From: Hoeflea_A sp965204935
Lineage (GTDB): Bacteria; Pseudomonadota; Alphaproteobacteria; Rhizobiales; Rhizobiaceae
Direction: 5' to 3' (one strand)
Assembly (NCBI RefSeq): GCF_965204935.1
Contig: NZ_CBDBFO010000002.1
DNA: 64,000 bases
Shown: positions 1 to 8,611 of the stretch, in pieces
Numbering within the stretch: position 1 is the stretch's first letter
Layout: the number at the start of each line of letters is the position of its first letter
The notes under the pieces: generated by a model
Database searches by the model: none
Told to the model about the DNA's origin: nothing
What the model saw: only the letters and a program-made list of their open reading frames with translations
Position numbers and translations under genes: made by a program

Positions 1-33
1 CGGGTGACGGTTCGGTGACTCGTCTGGGGACGC

Positions 34-3000
34 TTATTCGCCGTTTCCGAAACCACCGGCTGTCGGCGTGGTCAGGATGACGGCTTCCCCGGCATCGAGG
101 ACCGTCTGGTCGCAGCCCTTCAGCTCGTCCATTGAGCCGTCAAGGCGGCGGATGACGGTTTTGCCGACCTCACCTTGGCCGCCGCCGTCGATACCTTCAG
201 GCGGGCGGTTGCGGTGAGACGACAAAATGGCGCACTCCATTTCCTCGAGAAAGCGTATGGTCCGGATCGTGCCGTCGCCGGCATTGAACCGGCCTGTTCC
301 GCCGGATCCCTCGCGGATATGGAAGTCTTCAAGCAGGACGGGAAAGCGCATTTCAAGTATTTCGGGATCGGTAAGCCGCGAGTTCGTCATGTGGACGTGA
401 ACGCCAGACGTTCCGTTGAATCCACGGCCGTCATTCATGCGTCCGGCGGGCGAGCCTGAGCAAATCGTCTCGTAATACTGATAGCGGTTGTTGCCGAAGG
501 TCAGGTTGTTCATCGTGCCCTGGCTGTTGGCCAGTGCGCCGAGCGCGCCGAAAATGGCGTTGGTCACATGTTGCGACGTCTCGACATTGCCGGCAACGAC
601 GGCGGCCGGGTAGGCGGGTTTGAGCATGCAGTCGTCGGGAAGAACGATGTTGATCGGGCGCAGGCAGCCGGCGTTCATCGGTATGGCACCCTCGACCATG
701 ACCCTGAAACAATAAAGCACCGCTGCCCTCGTCACAGGTTCCGGCGCGTTGAAGTTGTTCTTCATGACCGGAGACGTGCCGGTGAAATCCACGGTTGCGG
801 TGCGCGTTTCACGGTCGACCGAGATCCTGACCTTGATGGTCTGGCCGGTGTCGGTCGCGTATTCATAGGCGCTGTCGGAGAGGGCATCGATGACGCGCCG
901 GACGCTTTCGGCGGCGTTGTCCTGGACGTGGCCCATATAAGCCTCGACCACTTCCAGGCCGAAATGATCGACCATCTTGCGCAGTTCCGCGACGCCCTTT
1001 TCGTTGGCCGCGATCTGCGCTTTCAGGTCGGCGACGTTCTGCTGCACGTTGCGGACCGGAAAGGGGTGATCGGTCAGGATGTCGATCAGTTCCTCTTCAC
1101 GGAATCGACCGCGGTCGACAACGAGGAAGTTATCGATGAGCACGCCTTCTTCATTGACGGTGGTCGCCAGCGGCGTCATGGAGCCGGGAGCCGTGCCGCC
1201 GACATCGGCGTGGTGACCGCGCGACGCGGCATAAAAGAGGATCGATTGGCCCGAGTCGTCAAAGACCGGCGTCACGACGGTGATGTCCGGCAAATACGTG
1301 CCGCCGTTATAGGGTGCGTTGAGCGCGAAGACGTCGCCGGGGCGTATCCTGCCTTCGTTCAGCCTGATGATTGTCTCCACGGAACGGTCCATGGAACCCA
1401 GATGCACCGGCATGTGCGGTGCGTTGGCGACAAGGGCGCCGTTGCGGTCGAAAACGGCGCAGGAGAAATCAAGGCGTTCCTTGATGTTCACCGAATAAGC
1501 GGTGTTCTGCAGGGTGATGCCCATCTGCTCGGCGATCGACATGAAGAGGTTGTTGAACACTTCGAGCATGACGGGATCGGCGTCGCGGGTTCCGATGGCG
1601 TCCTGGCGCGCCATCTTCTCGTGCCGGCGTATCAGGACATGGTCCTTGGCGTTGATCTCGGCGCGCCAGCCGGCCTCGACAACAATCGTCTGGTTGGCCT
1701 CGATGATCAGCGCCGGTCCGTCAAGCGCGTGACCGGGAGACAGGTCCCGGCGAAGATAGACCGGTGCGTCGCGCCAAACACCGCCGGTAAAGAGTTTGCG
1801 GCTTTCGCTGTTGCGCGGCGACGCGCTGGACAGCGGAAAATCCGGTTCCGCCGCGGCGTTGCTGCGCCCGTCCTCGGCTTCCACGGCAACGGCCTCGACG
1901 ATAACCGGCTTGTTGTCGTAGATGAAGCCGAATTGCGCCTTGTGCGCCGCTTCAAAGGCTCTGCGGGCGCTGTCCTGCGACCGGTCGCCGAAATCGACCG
2001 TCAGCGGCGTATCGGTGCCGTCATAGCGCAGGTGCAGGAGCGGGCGCCAGGCAACGGCATCCTGCGGAACGCCCTGTGCCTGAAGCTCCTCGCGCGTTTC
2101 AACGGACAGCCGTTCGATGATGCGGGCGATGTCGTCCTGCGTTGCGGGTTCGAGCAGCTTGACGAGCGCCTGCTGGCGGGAGGCGAAAAGACCCGCGAGA
2201 CCGATCCCGTAGGCCGACAGAAGGCCGGAAAAGGGATGGATCAGGATCGCTTCCATGCCGAGCGCATCGGCGACAAGGCAGGCGTGCTGGCCGCCGGCGC
2301 CGCCGAAACAGTTCAGCAGGTAACGGGTTACATCGTGGCCGCGCTGCACGGAGATCTTCTTGATCGCATTCGCCATGTTTTCAACGGCGACCGTGATGAA
2401 ACCCTCGGCGACTTCCTCCGGCGTTCGGCCGTCGCCGATTTCGTCTGCGAGTTCCAGGAACTTCCGGCGCACGATTTCGGTGTCGAGGGGCTGATCCTGC
2501 CCCGGGCCGAAGATCGCCGGAAAGAAATCCGGCTGCAGCTTGCCGAGCATTACATTGGCATCGGTAACGGCGAGGGGACCGCCCCGCCGGTAACAGGCCG
2601 GGCCCGGATCGGCGCCGGCGGAATCGGGACCACAGCCGAAGCGTCCTGCCTCGTAATGGAGGATGGAGCCGCCGCCAGCCGCCACGGTATGAATGCGCAT
2701 CATCGGTGCACGGATGCGCACGCCGGCGACCTCGGTGTCGAAGGCGCGCTCATATTCGCCGTCGAAATGGGCAACGTCGGTGGACGTGCCGCCCATGTCA
2801 AAACCGATCACGTGATCGAAGCCGGCTAGTCCGGCTGTCTCGACCATGCCGACAACGCCACCGGCCGGCCCGGACAGGATTGCGTCCTTGCCCTGGAATA
2901 ACCCCGCCGCCGTCAGCCCACCCGAGGACATCATGAATTTCAGCGACGGCGCCGAACCGGTCTCATCGCCCGCGGTGCCGGCACCAAGATCGGCAGCAAC

Positions 3001-3675
3001 CTCGTCGACATAGCGGCGCAGGATCGGCGACAGATAGGCGTCGACGACCGTGGTATCGCCGCGCCCGACAAGTTTCGCAAGCGGCGATACGCGATGGCTA
3101 ACGGAGATCTGCCGAAATCCGATTTCGCGGGCCAGATCGGCGACCAGCGCCTCGTGCGCCGGAAAGTTCCATGCGTGCATGAAGACGATGGCAATCGCTT
3201 CGATTCCCGCATCATGGGCATCGCGCAGTCTGTGCCTGATCAGGTCGGGATCCGGTACGGCCTCGACGGCGCCGTCGGCGCGAACGCGCTCCTCCACCTC
3301 AATGACTCGTTCGTAAAGCTGCTCGGGAAGGATGATTTCCTTGGCGAATATATCGGGCCGCGCCTGATAGGCGATCCGCAAGGCGTCGCGGAAACCGCTG
3401 GTGATAACCAGCAGCGTCCTGTCGCCCTGCCGTTCCAAAAGAGCATTGGTGGCGACCGTCGTGCCCATCTTTACCTCGCCGACGAGATGGCTCGGAATTG
3501 CCGATCCCTTTGGCACATCGAGAACGTCGCGAATGCCTTGAATGGCGGCATCGCGATAGGCTTCGGGATTTTCGGAAAGGAGCTTTCTCTGGACCAGTTC
3601 GCCAGAAGGCGAACGACCGATCACGTCGGTGAATGTTCCGCCGCGGTCAATCCAGAAATCCCATGTATCCGCCAT
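34..3675 (-). CDS. 5-oxoprolinase (ATP-hydrolysing), HyuA-HyuB fused type
   Basis: The 1213-residue protein begins with the hydantoinase A N-terminal fold (about residues 5-210, with DRGGTFTDVIG near the start, a typical ASKHA phosphate-binding loop). The hydantoinase A catalytic domain follows (about 230-520, GFDMGGTSTDVA) and then a full HyuB-like domain (about 700-1205). This order and length match eukaryotic-type 5-oxoprolinase, which opens 5-oxoproline to glutamate using ATP in the cytoplasm. N-methylhydantoinases share the fold, so the substrate is not certain. The start is supported by an AAAGGA ribosome site just upstream. It is monocistronic here and divergent from the MFS gene. A gamma-glutamyltransferase at 51 kb could supply the same gamma-glutamyl/oxoproline pathway, but the two genes are not linked. 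Confidence 0.88.
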   Translation of the reverse strand: MADTWDFWIDRGGTFTDVIGRSPSGELVQRKLLSENPEAYRDAAIQGIRDVLDVPKGSAIPSHLVGEVKMGTTVATNALLERQGDRTLLVITSGFRDALRIAYQARPDIFAKEIILPEQLYERVIEVEERVRADGAVEAVPDPDLIRHRLRDAHDAGIEAIAIVFMHAWNFPAHEALVADLAREIGFRQISVSHRVSPLAKLVGRGDTTVVDAYLSPILRRYVDEVAADLGAGTAGDETGSAPSLKFMMSSGGLTAAGLFQGKDAILSGPAGGVVGMVETAGLAGFDHVIGFDMGGTSTDVAHFDGEYERAFDTEVAGVRIRAPMMRIHTVAAGGGSILHYEAGRFGCGPDSAGADPGPACYRRGGPLAVTDANVMLGKLQPDFFPAIFGPGQDQPLDTEIVRRKFLELADEIGDGRTPEEVAEGFITVAVENMANAIKKISVQRGHDVTRYLLNCFGGAGGQHACLVADALGMEAILIHPFSGLLSAYGIGLAGLFASRQQALVKLLEPATQDDIARIIERLSVETREELQAQGVPQDAVAWRPLLHLRYDGTDTPLTVDFGDRSQDSARRAFEAAHKAQFGFIYDNKPVIVEAVAVEAEDGRSNAAAEPDFPLSSASPRNSESRKLFTGGVWRDAPVYLRRDLSPGHALDGPALIIEANQTIVVEAGWRAEINAKDHVLIRRHEKMARQDAIGTRDADPVMLEVFNNLFMSIAEQMGITLQNTAYSVNIKERLDFSCAVFDRNGALVANAPHMPVHLGSMDRSVETIIRLNEGRIRPGDVFALNAPYNGGTYLPDITVVTPVFDDSGQSILFYAASRGHHADVGGTAPGSMTPLATTVNEEGVLIDNFLVVDRGRFREEELIDILTDHPFPVRNVQQNVADLKAQIAANEKGVAELRKMVDHFGLEVVEAYMGHVQDNAAESVRRVIDALSDSAYEYATDTGQTIKVRISVDRETRTATVDFTGTSPVMKNNFNAPEPVTRAAVLYCFRVMVEGAIPMNAGCLRPINIVLPDDCMLKPAYPAAVVAGNVETSQHVTNAIFGALGALANSQGTMNNLTFGNNRYQYYETICSGSPAGRMNDGRGFNGTSGVHVHMTNSRLTDPEILEMRFPVLLEDFHIREGSGGTGRFNAGDGTIRTIRFLEEMECAILSSHRNRPPEGIDGGGQGEVGKTVIRRLDGSMDELKGCDQTVLDAGEAVILTTPTAGGFGNGE

Positions 3676-3763
3676 GCATTGTTCCTTTCGTTTGGACGAA
3701 CAGATGCATAAGCGGACGGTTTGAGTCCATAGGGAATCGAAGCCATCAAGCAGCGATATCGAT

Positions 3764-3777
3764 GGTTGCGATCAACC
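3764..3777. promoter_or_regulatory. Small inverted repeat upstream of the MFS gene
   Basis: GGTTG-CGAT-CAACC forms a perfect 5-bp inverted repeat in the short divergent region between the oxoprolinase and the MFS exporter. ATATCGATG also occurs twice, once beside this repeat and once at the MFS start codon. It may be an operator, but no regulator gene lies nearby. Confidence 0.25.
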
Positions 3778-3802
3778 TTGCCGTCGTGAGATAGGAATAT
3801 CG

Positions 3803-5143
3803 ATGCTGGAGGTACTCGCCAACCGGACCTATGCACGGCTCTTCTCGGCCCAGGTGGTGGCACTGCTGGGGACGGGACTGCTGACGGTCGCACTCGGTCT
3901 GGCGGCCTACGAGATTGCCGGCGCCGAGGCCAGCATGGTCCTCGGCATCGCACTGACTATAAAGATGATCGCCTATGTCGGTCTTTCGCCCGTCGCCAGC
4001 GCACTTGTGAGCCGCCTCGATCGGAAGCGGGTTCTCATTGTTGCGGATCTGGTGCGTGCCGGAGCGGCGCTTTTTCTGCCGTTTGTCGATGCTGCCTGGC
4101 AGATTTACGTGCTTGTGTTCGTGCTGCAGGCCGCGTCTGCGACGTTTACGCCGGCGTTCCAGGCAACGATACCGGATATCTTGCCGAGGGAAGAGGACTA
4201 CACGAAAGCTCTGTCGCTATCGCGGCTGGCCTATGACCTGGAGAATATCATCAGCCCCCTGGCTGCCGGCCTTTTGCTGACGGTCATGAGTTTCAACTGG
4301 CTGTTCGCCGGTACGGCCATCGGTTTTTTGGGCGCCGCCTTTCTGGTCTTTGCCGCGACGATCCCGAAAGCGGCGCAAGACAGCCAGCATGGCTTTGTCG
4401 ACCGGCTGATTCGCGGAACCCGAATATTTATCGCCACGCCGCGTTTGCGCGGACTGCTTCTTCTCAATTTTGTCGCGGCTTCAGTCGGTGCGGTCGTGAT
4501 TGTGAACACGGTGGTCATTGTGCGGGTTGTCTATGGCGGATCGGCAACGGATGTCGCGCTGGCGCTTGCCGCTTTCGGTTGCGGCTCAATGATCGCAGCG
4601 CTTGCCCTGCCGCGGCTTTTGGAACGCATTAGCGATCGACGCGTCATGTTCACCGGGGCCTTTCTTGCTGCTGGCGGCTTTGTCTTGTTCGGCGCGGTGT
4701 CCGCTTTCAGCGGCAACACGGCCTGGGCTGTGCTGCTGCTGGTGTGGCTGTTTACCGGGCTTTGCTATTCGGCAATCCTGACGCCATCGGGAAGATTGCT
4801 GAGACGCTCGGCGCATGCCGAGGACAGGCCGGCACTGTTTGCCGCACAGTTCGCGCTATCGCACGCGTGCTGGCTGGTGACCTATCCGCTCTCCGGTTTT
4901 TTGTTTGCTTCCGCCGGCATGGGCGCGACATTGGTTCTGCTTGGCATTCTTGCCGGACTCGCGGCTGCAGCCGGCCTCATGGTTTGGCACGGCGACGACC
5001 GCGACGTTCTCGAGCATACGCATGACGATCTTCCGGTGGATCATCCGCATCTGCGGAAAGAAGGATTGCGTACCGGTGCTCACTCGCACCGGCACGTCTT
5101 CGTCATTGACGACGAGCACCGGGTCTGGCCGACGCACGGCTAG
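3803..5143 (+). CDS. MFS exporter with histidine-rich cytoplasmic tail
   Basis: A 446-residue protein of the MFS_3/EntS-like type with about 12 hydrophobic segments. The usual loop between segments 2 and 3 is present (SRLDRKRVLIVADLVRAG). The last 50 residues hold ten histidines (for example LEHTHDD, DHPH, AHSHRH), a composition resembling the tail of NreB nickel exporters of the same superfamily. The likely role is proton-driven export of a metal ion or metal complex across the inner membrane. That is inference from the tail, since general MFS_3 members export diverse compounds. It converges on the next gene and its stop codon lies within the same CTAG tetramer as that gene's stop. Confidence 0.7.
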   Translation: MLEVLANRTYARLFSAQVVALLGTGLLTVALGLAAYEIAGAEASMVLGIALTIKMIAYVGLSPVASALVSRLDRKRVLIVADLVRAGAALFLPFVDAAWQIYVLVFVLQAASATFTPAFQATIPDILPREEDYTKALSLSRLAYDLENIISPLAAGLLLTVMSFNWLFAGTAIGFLGAAFLVFAATIPKAAQDSQHGFVDRLIRGTRIFIATPRLRGLLLLNFVAASVGAVVIVNTVVIVRVVYGGSATDVALALAAFGCGSMIAALALPRLLERISDRRVMFTGAFLAAGGFVLFGAVSAFSGNTAWAVLLLVWLFTGLCYSAILTPSGRLLRRSAHAEDRPALFAAQFALSHACWLVTYPLSGFLFASAGMGATLVLLGILAGLAAAAGLMVWHGDDRDVLEHTHDDLPVDHPHLRKEGLRTGAHSHRHVFVIDDEHRVWPTHG

Positions 5144-5958
5144 CCCCCGGTTGTCTGTTCAGCACTCTCCGAGCCTATGGCCGCCTCGTAGAGGTGCCAG
5201 GTGGCGTGGCCAAGGATTGGCAAAATGACGATCAAGCCGACAAAGGCCGGCGCCATGCCGACAAAGGCGAGCACAACCACCATGACGCCCCAGGACAGCA
5301 TCGGCACCGGGCTCTTGAAAACCGTCTTGAAGCTGCAGATCATGGCCGAGACGAAATCGAGTTCGCGGTCGAGCAGAAGCGGCATCGAGATGACTGTTGC
5401 GGAAAACATGACGAAAGACAGGATCGCTCCGGAAATGGTCCCGACGCCGAGAAAAAGCAGACCCTCCTGCGTGGATGTGACGACCTCGATGAATTTCGGA
5501 AATGTCGACACACTCTTGAAACCGAGGAACAGCGCGAGCAGAAGCCTTACCTGGTAGATCCACAGCCAGAACACAAAAAGGACAACAAACGCCATCCAGC
5601 TCAACTGACGTTCACGCTGGTGGAACATCACGAGAAGCACCTCGCTCCACACCAGCGGCTTACCGGCTGCTATCCGCCGGCTGACCTCATAGAGACCGAC
5701 GGCGATGAACGGACCGATCAGCGGAAAACCGATCGCCAGGGGAATGATCATCCAAGGCATGTTCAGATAGATCAGCGAAGCGATGATGAGCCATCCGCCG
5801 ACGGCGTAAATGCCACCAAAGAACAGGCCGAAGAGCGGCGCTTTCAGAAAGTCATCAATTCCGGCCTTCAATGCGCCCCTGAGCGTAGCGAAAGAAACCG
5901 CCTTGACCTCCGGCATCTTCGGAGGTTGGTAGGAAATCGATTGTTCCGTGTTCTCCAT
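5140..5958 (-). CDS. DUF2189 integral membrane protein
   Basis: A 272-residue protein with about six hydrophobic segments and the DUF2189 pattern: a soluble N-terminus, then KAGIDDFLKAPLFGLFFGG leading into the first membrane span. No enzyme or transport activity is established for this family. The start used here has GGGAGGA eight bases upstream; an in-frame ATG six codons earlier has a poorer site. Gene end and MFS gene end overlap in a CTAG palindrome. It is likely expressed from its own promoter in the long gap to its right. Confidence 0.75.
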   Translation of the reverse strand: MENTEQSISYQPPKMPEVKAVSFATLRGALKAGIDDFLKAPLFGLFFGGIYAVGGWLIIASLIYLNMPWMIIPLAIGFPLIGPFIAVGLYEVSRRIAAGKPLVWSEVLLVMFHQRERQLSWMAFVVLFVFWLWIYQVRLLLALFLGFKSVSTFPKFIEVVTSTQEGLLFLGVGTISGAILSFVMFSATVISMPLLLDRELDFVSAMICSFKTVFKSPVPMLSWGVMVVVLAFVGMAPAFVGLIVILPILGHATWHLYEAAIGSESAEQTTGG

Positions 5959-6474
5959 CGTCGTCCTCCCGATCACGACATACTTGCCAATCTATATGGT
6001 TTTGGTGCACGGGCTCAAACGCGAGCCGTGTCTGTGCTCCCGAATTCGTTTGCTGATCCGTCTCACCGACCTGTATTGTGATGATCCTCCGCATCCCAGC
6101 CACCCATCGGGAACCCTTTTTTCCTCAAAAACAATATTTTATACGTTTTTCTTTGTGTAATATCCCGGGCTGCTACAGGCCAAAGATGCAGGCGTGCCGA
6201 TTCCTGCAATCCGGTATATCTCGTGGGGCAATCAGTGCCTTTGCCCGAGCAAGGCCATTGTTGTTCATGGGCGTATCCTAACGCTATTTCGCCAGCGAAC
6301 ATTGAGATGAATCAATCTGGCGTCACAAACAACTTTGGGGAAGGAACCCTGTTCCATGGGCTCCGCCGAAGTGGTACAGCCGCGAAACCGAGCCATAAAG
6401 AGGCCATGGTAAACGTGCCTAATGTTCTGAACCAAAAGGCAATTGGACCCGCAGTCGAGTTGTGAGGGGTAGCT
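5959..6474. other. Intergenic region, no recognised gene
   Basis: About 515 bases between two divergent genes. It contains AT-rich stretches around 6115-6165, suitable for promoters, and a GAGGGG ribosome site just before 6475. I found no tRNA, no convincing small ORF and no strong hairpin with a T-run. Confidence 0.5.
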
Positions 6475-7161
6475 TTGGAAAACCTGATTGAATCCGCAAT
6501 CGCACCGGAGGCGATCGTCGGCCATCTGTCCTACGGCCTGCTCGTGCTTTCGATGCTGATGAACAACATCATGTGGCTCCGGATCATCGCGCTGGTGTCT
6601 GGCGTTGCCGGTGCAAGCTACAGCGGCTTTGTGCTGCATGATCCGATCGGCACGGGTTGGGAAGCGCTTTTTGTCCTCGCCAATCTTTCACAATTGCTGC
6701 TGCTGCTTTGGCGCAGCCGCACCGTCAAGTTCTCTGACGAGGAGTTCCTCTTTTGCCAGAACGCGCTTGTGCTCGTGCCGCCGTTGCTGGCGCGACAGTT
6801 CATCGATATCGGAACCTGGAAGACCATCCCAGCCGGCACTGTTCTGACCCAGCAGGACGAGCTCGTCGAGAGCCTGACCTATGTCGCTGAAGGCCAGGTT
6901 GACGTTTCGGTCAATAGCAAGCTGGTGGCCAATTGCGGAGAAGGCGATTTCGTCGGCGAACTCGGCATCCTTTCAGGAAGCACGGCGACCGCCACGACCG
7001 TTGCAACAACAGACCTGCGGGCGCTGACATTCGATCGTGAAACGCTGCTGAAGCATCTTTCCCGCAAGCCGGATATCAAGCTTGCACTGCAGGCCGGCTT
7101 CAAGAGCAATCTGCGCCACAAGCTTTCAAAGGCCAATGAACGCACGCTGGCCGGGCTCTAG
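6475..7161 (+). CDS. Popeye-like membrane protein with cyclic-nucleotide-binding domain
   Basis: A 228-residue protein with three N-terminal hydrophobic segments (about residues 14-30, 33-55 and 62-80) followed by a cAMP-receptor-like beta-roll (about 100-205, including EGDFVGELGILSGS, the phosphate-binding cassette region). The layout and the segment WEALFVLANLSQLLLLLW recall the Popeye domain family (POPDC), whose animal members bind cAMP at the membrane. There is no helix-turn-helix, so it is not a Crp/Fnr transcription factor. The cassette lacks the usual RxA arginine, having TATATT instead, so cAMP binding is uncertain. The start codon is TTG, preceded by GAGGGG. Confidence 0.75.
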   Translation: MENLIESAIAPEAIVGHLSYGLLVLSMLMNNIMWLRIIALVSGVAGASYSGFVLHDPIGTGWEALFVLANLSQLLLLLWRSRTVKFSDEEFLFCQNALVLVPPLLARQFIDIGTWKTIPAGTVLTQQDELVESLTYVAEGQVDVSVNSKLVANCGEGDFVGELGILSGSTATATTVATTDLRALTFDRETLLKHLSRKPDIKLALQAGFKSNLRHKLSKANERTLAGL

Positions 7162-7169
7162 AACGAACC

Positions 7170-7634
7170 TCACTGTGTGTTCATACCGAACATGGCGCGC
7201 CAGTTCCGGACGGTCATGCCTGCGCGGTAGTCGGCACGCATTTTCGGATCGAGGACCTCGATGAGAAGCCTGTCCTCGATCCAGATCTCGACACACTGAA
7301 ACGGCCCCCGATTGCACGTCCGGGCGGGCCAGCCCTCATCGCCGGCGCGCGTGATGACTTCATCCGCAGGCATCGGCGTTGCCAGGGCAATATGGGCGAA
7401 TGTCGGTTCGGCCCGTTCCCCACCGACCCGGCATTCCACCTGATCGACTCCGGCTACCAGTTGGTGAGTCAGCGGATAGACCTCGATGGCGGTACCGTCA
7501 TCGCTGCCGGCAAAAGCGATCCAGCAGTCGGGAAATGGCGGGAAGGGCAGAGCCTCGCCGCCGAGAATGCGGGCCAGGAATTCCGAGACGCGCTGTGGAT
7601 CGTGCGCGTTGATGGACATGTGCAGGAGGGTCAT
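7170..7634 (-). CDS. VOC (glyoxalase/bleomycin-resistance fold) family protein
   Basis: A 154-residue single-module vicinal-oxygen-chelate protein. It opens with MTLLHMSINAHDPQRVSEFL, containing the first metal-ligand histidine position of the fold, and has a paired FAHIALAT segment and EIWIEDRLLIEVLDP near the end. The substrate cannot be read from sequence. It ends eight bases after the Popeye-like gene on the opposite strand, so the two genes converge. Similar proteins are usually annotated only as VOC family. Confidence 0.75.
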   Translation of the reverse strand: MTLLHMSINAHDPQRVSEFLARILGGEALPFPPFPDCWIAFAGSDDGTAIEVYPLTHQLVAGVDQVECRVGGERAEPTFAHIALATPMPADEVITRAGDEGWPARTCNRGPFQCVEIWIEDRLLIEVLDPKMRADYRAGMTVRNWRAMFGMNTQ

Positions 7635-7766
7635 CGATAGCGGGCCTTATCCGTTTTTCGATATTGATGATCAACAGTCTTCCATCGCGGGTCGCATCGC
7701 AATTCAAAGCTGCCGTTCTATCTGGTTCAACGGTCTCGAAACGCCGATCAGGCGGAAGGTGCTGCC

Positions 7767-7806
7767 GCTCCACCTTGTGTGGACAACGCCACATACAAGG
7801 TGGAGC
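7767..7806. repeat. Perfect intergenic palindrome (12-bp arms)
   Basis: GCTCCACCTTGT at 7767-7778 is exactly repeated in inverse at 7795-7806. Inside it, GTGG (7779-7782) pairs with CCAC (7789-7792), giving a nearly continuous stem. No T-run follows on either strand, and it lies between two divergent genes, so it is not a terminator for either. It could be a REP-like unit, a small-RNA hairpin or an operator. Confidence 0.6.
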
Positions 7807-7900
7807 CCAAACCCTATTGCTGAAAATTGGGTGTGGGCTAACACGTTGTTGTCACCGCACCATTCTCGCCATAACCGGGCAAATCGCTTAAAGACACATC

Positions 7901-8611
7901 ATGTCCGTATTCGCAAGACTTGGCCAGTTTGTCAGCGTCGCCACCACGGGAGCCATCTCGGGGGTCATCGAAGCCGTGCGCACCGTTTTCGAAGGCGATC
8001 CGGAAACCCGTCGCCGGGTGGCGTTTTCGGTCGCCATGATCGCGTTGTCGGCGAAGATGGCCAAGGCCGACGGCATCGTCACGCCGGATGAGGTGGCAGC
8101 CTTCCAGGAAATCTTCGAGATTCCCGACAAGGAAGCGCGCAACGTGGCGCGGCTTTACAATCTTGCCAAGCAGGATGTCGCCGGTTTCGAAACCTACGCG
8201 GCGAAGATGGCTGATCTGTGCAACTCCAGCGGCAATAACGGGCTCTTCCTGGAAGACATTCTCGACGGGCTGTTCCATATCGCCAAGGCGGATGGCGTGC
8301 TGCACGACAAGGAGCGCAATTTTCTCGGCCGCATCGCAGAGATCTTCCAGATCAGCGAGGCGAGTTTCGAACAGATCACCGCGCGCCATACCTATGAGAC
8401 GAATCATGATCCCTATGCCGTGCTTGGACTGGCGCGCGCGACGCCCCTGGACGAAATAAAGAAACACTACCGACGCCTTGTCGCGGAGGCGCATCCGGAC
8501 CGGTTGATGGCCCGTGGGGTTCCGGAAGAGTTCCTGGCGATCGCCAACAGCCGCATGGCAGCGCTCAACACGGCGTTTGCGGAAATCGAGAAGGAAAAGC
8601 GTCCGGCATGA
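7901..8611 (+). CDS. TerB/DnaJ-domain protein (DjlA-like co-chaperone)
   Basis: A 236-residue protein with an acidic, helical TerB-like domain (about 35-150; KMAKADGIVTPDEV and HIAKADGVLHDKE are its paired repeats). A C-terminal J domain follows (about 165-232) with the HPD motif in AEAHPDRLMARG, which stimulates the ATPase of DnaK. This is the DjlA layout, but the N-terminal membrane anchor is weak here. It overlaps the following amidase gene by ATGA, so the two are translationally coupled. That pairing suggests a shared cell-envelope role, which is inference. Confidence 0.82.
   Translation: MSVFARLGQFVSVATTGAISGVIEAVRTVFEGDPETRRRVAFSVAMIALSAKMAKADGIVTPDEVAAFQEIFEIPDKEARNVARLYNLAKQDVAGFETYAAKMADLCNSSGNNGLFLEDILDGLFHIAKADGVLHDKERNFLGRIAEIFQISEASFEQITARHTYETNHDPYAVLGLARATPLDEIKKHYRRLVAEAHPDRLMARGVPEEFLAIANSRMAALNTAFAEIEKEKRPA

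Noticed and set aside
568..2829. Long plus-strand frame (753 codons) opposite the 5-oxoprolinase gene
   Set aside because: It is antisense to a clear enzyme gene, its product has no recognisable domain, and long antisense frames are expected in GC-rich genes.
5194..6081. Plus-strand frame of 295 codons opposite the DUF2189 gene
   Set aside because: Composition is dominated by charged residues typical of a shadow frame; the minus strand encodes a coherent membrane protein.
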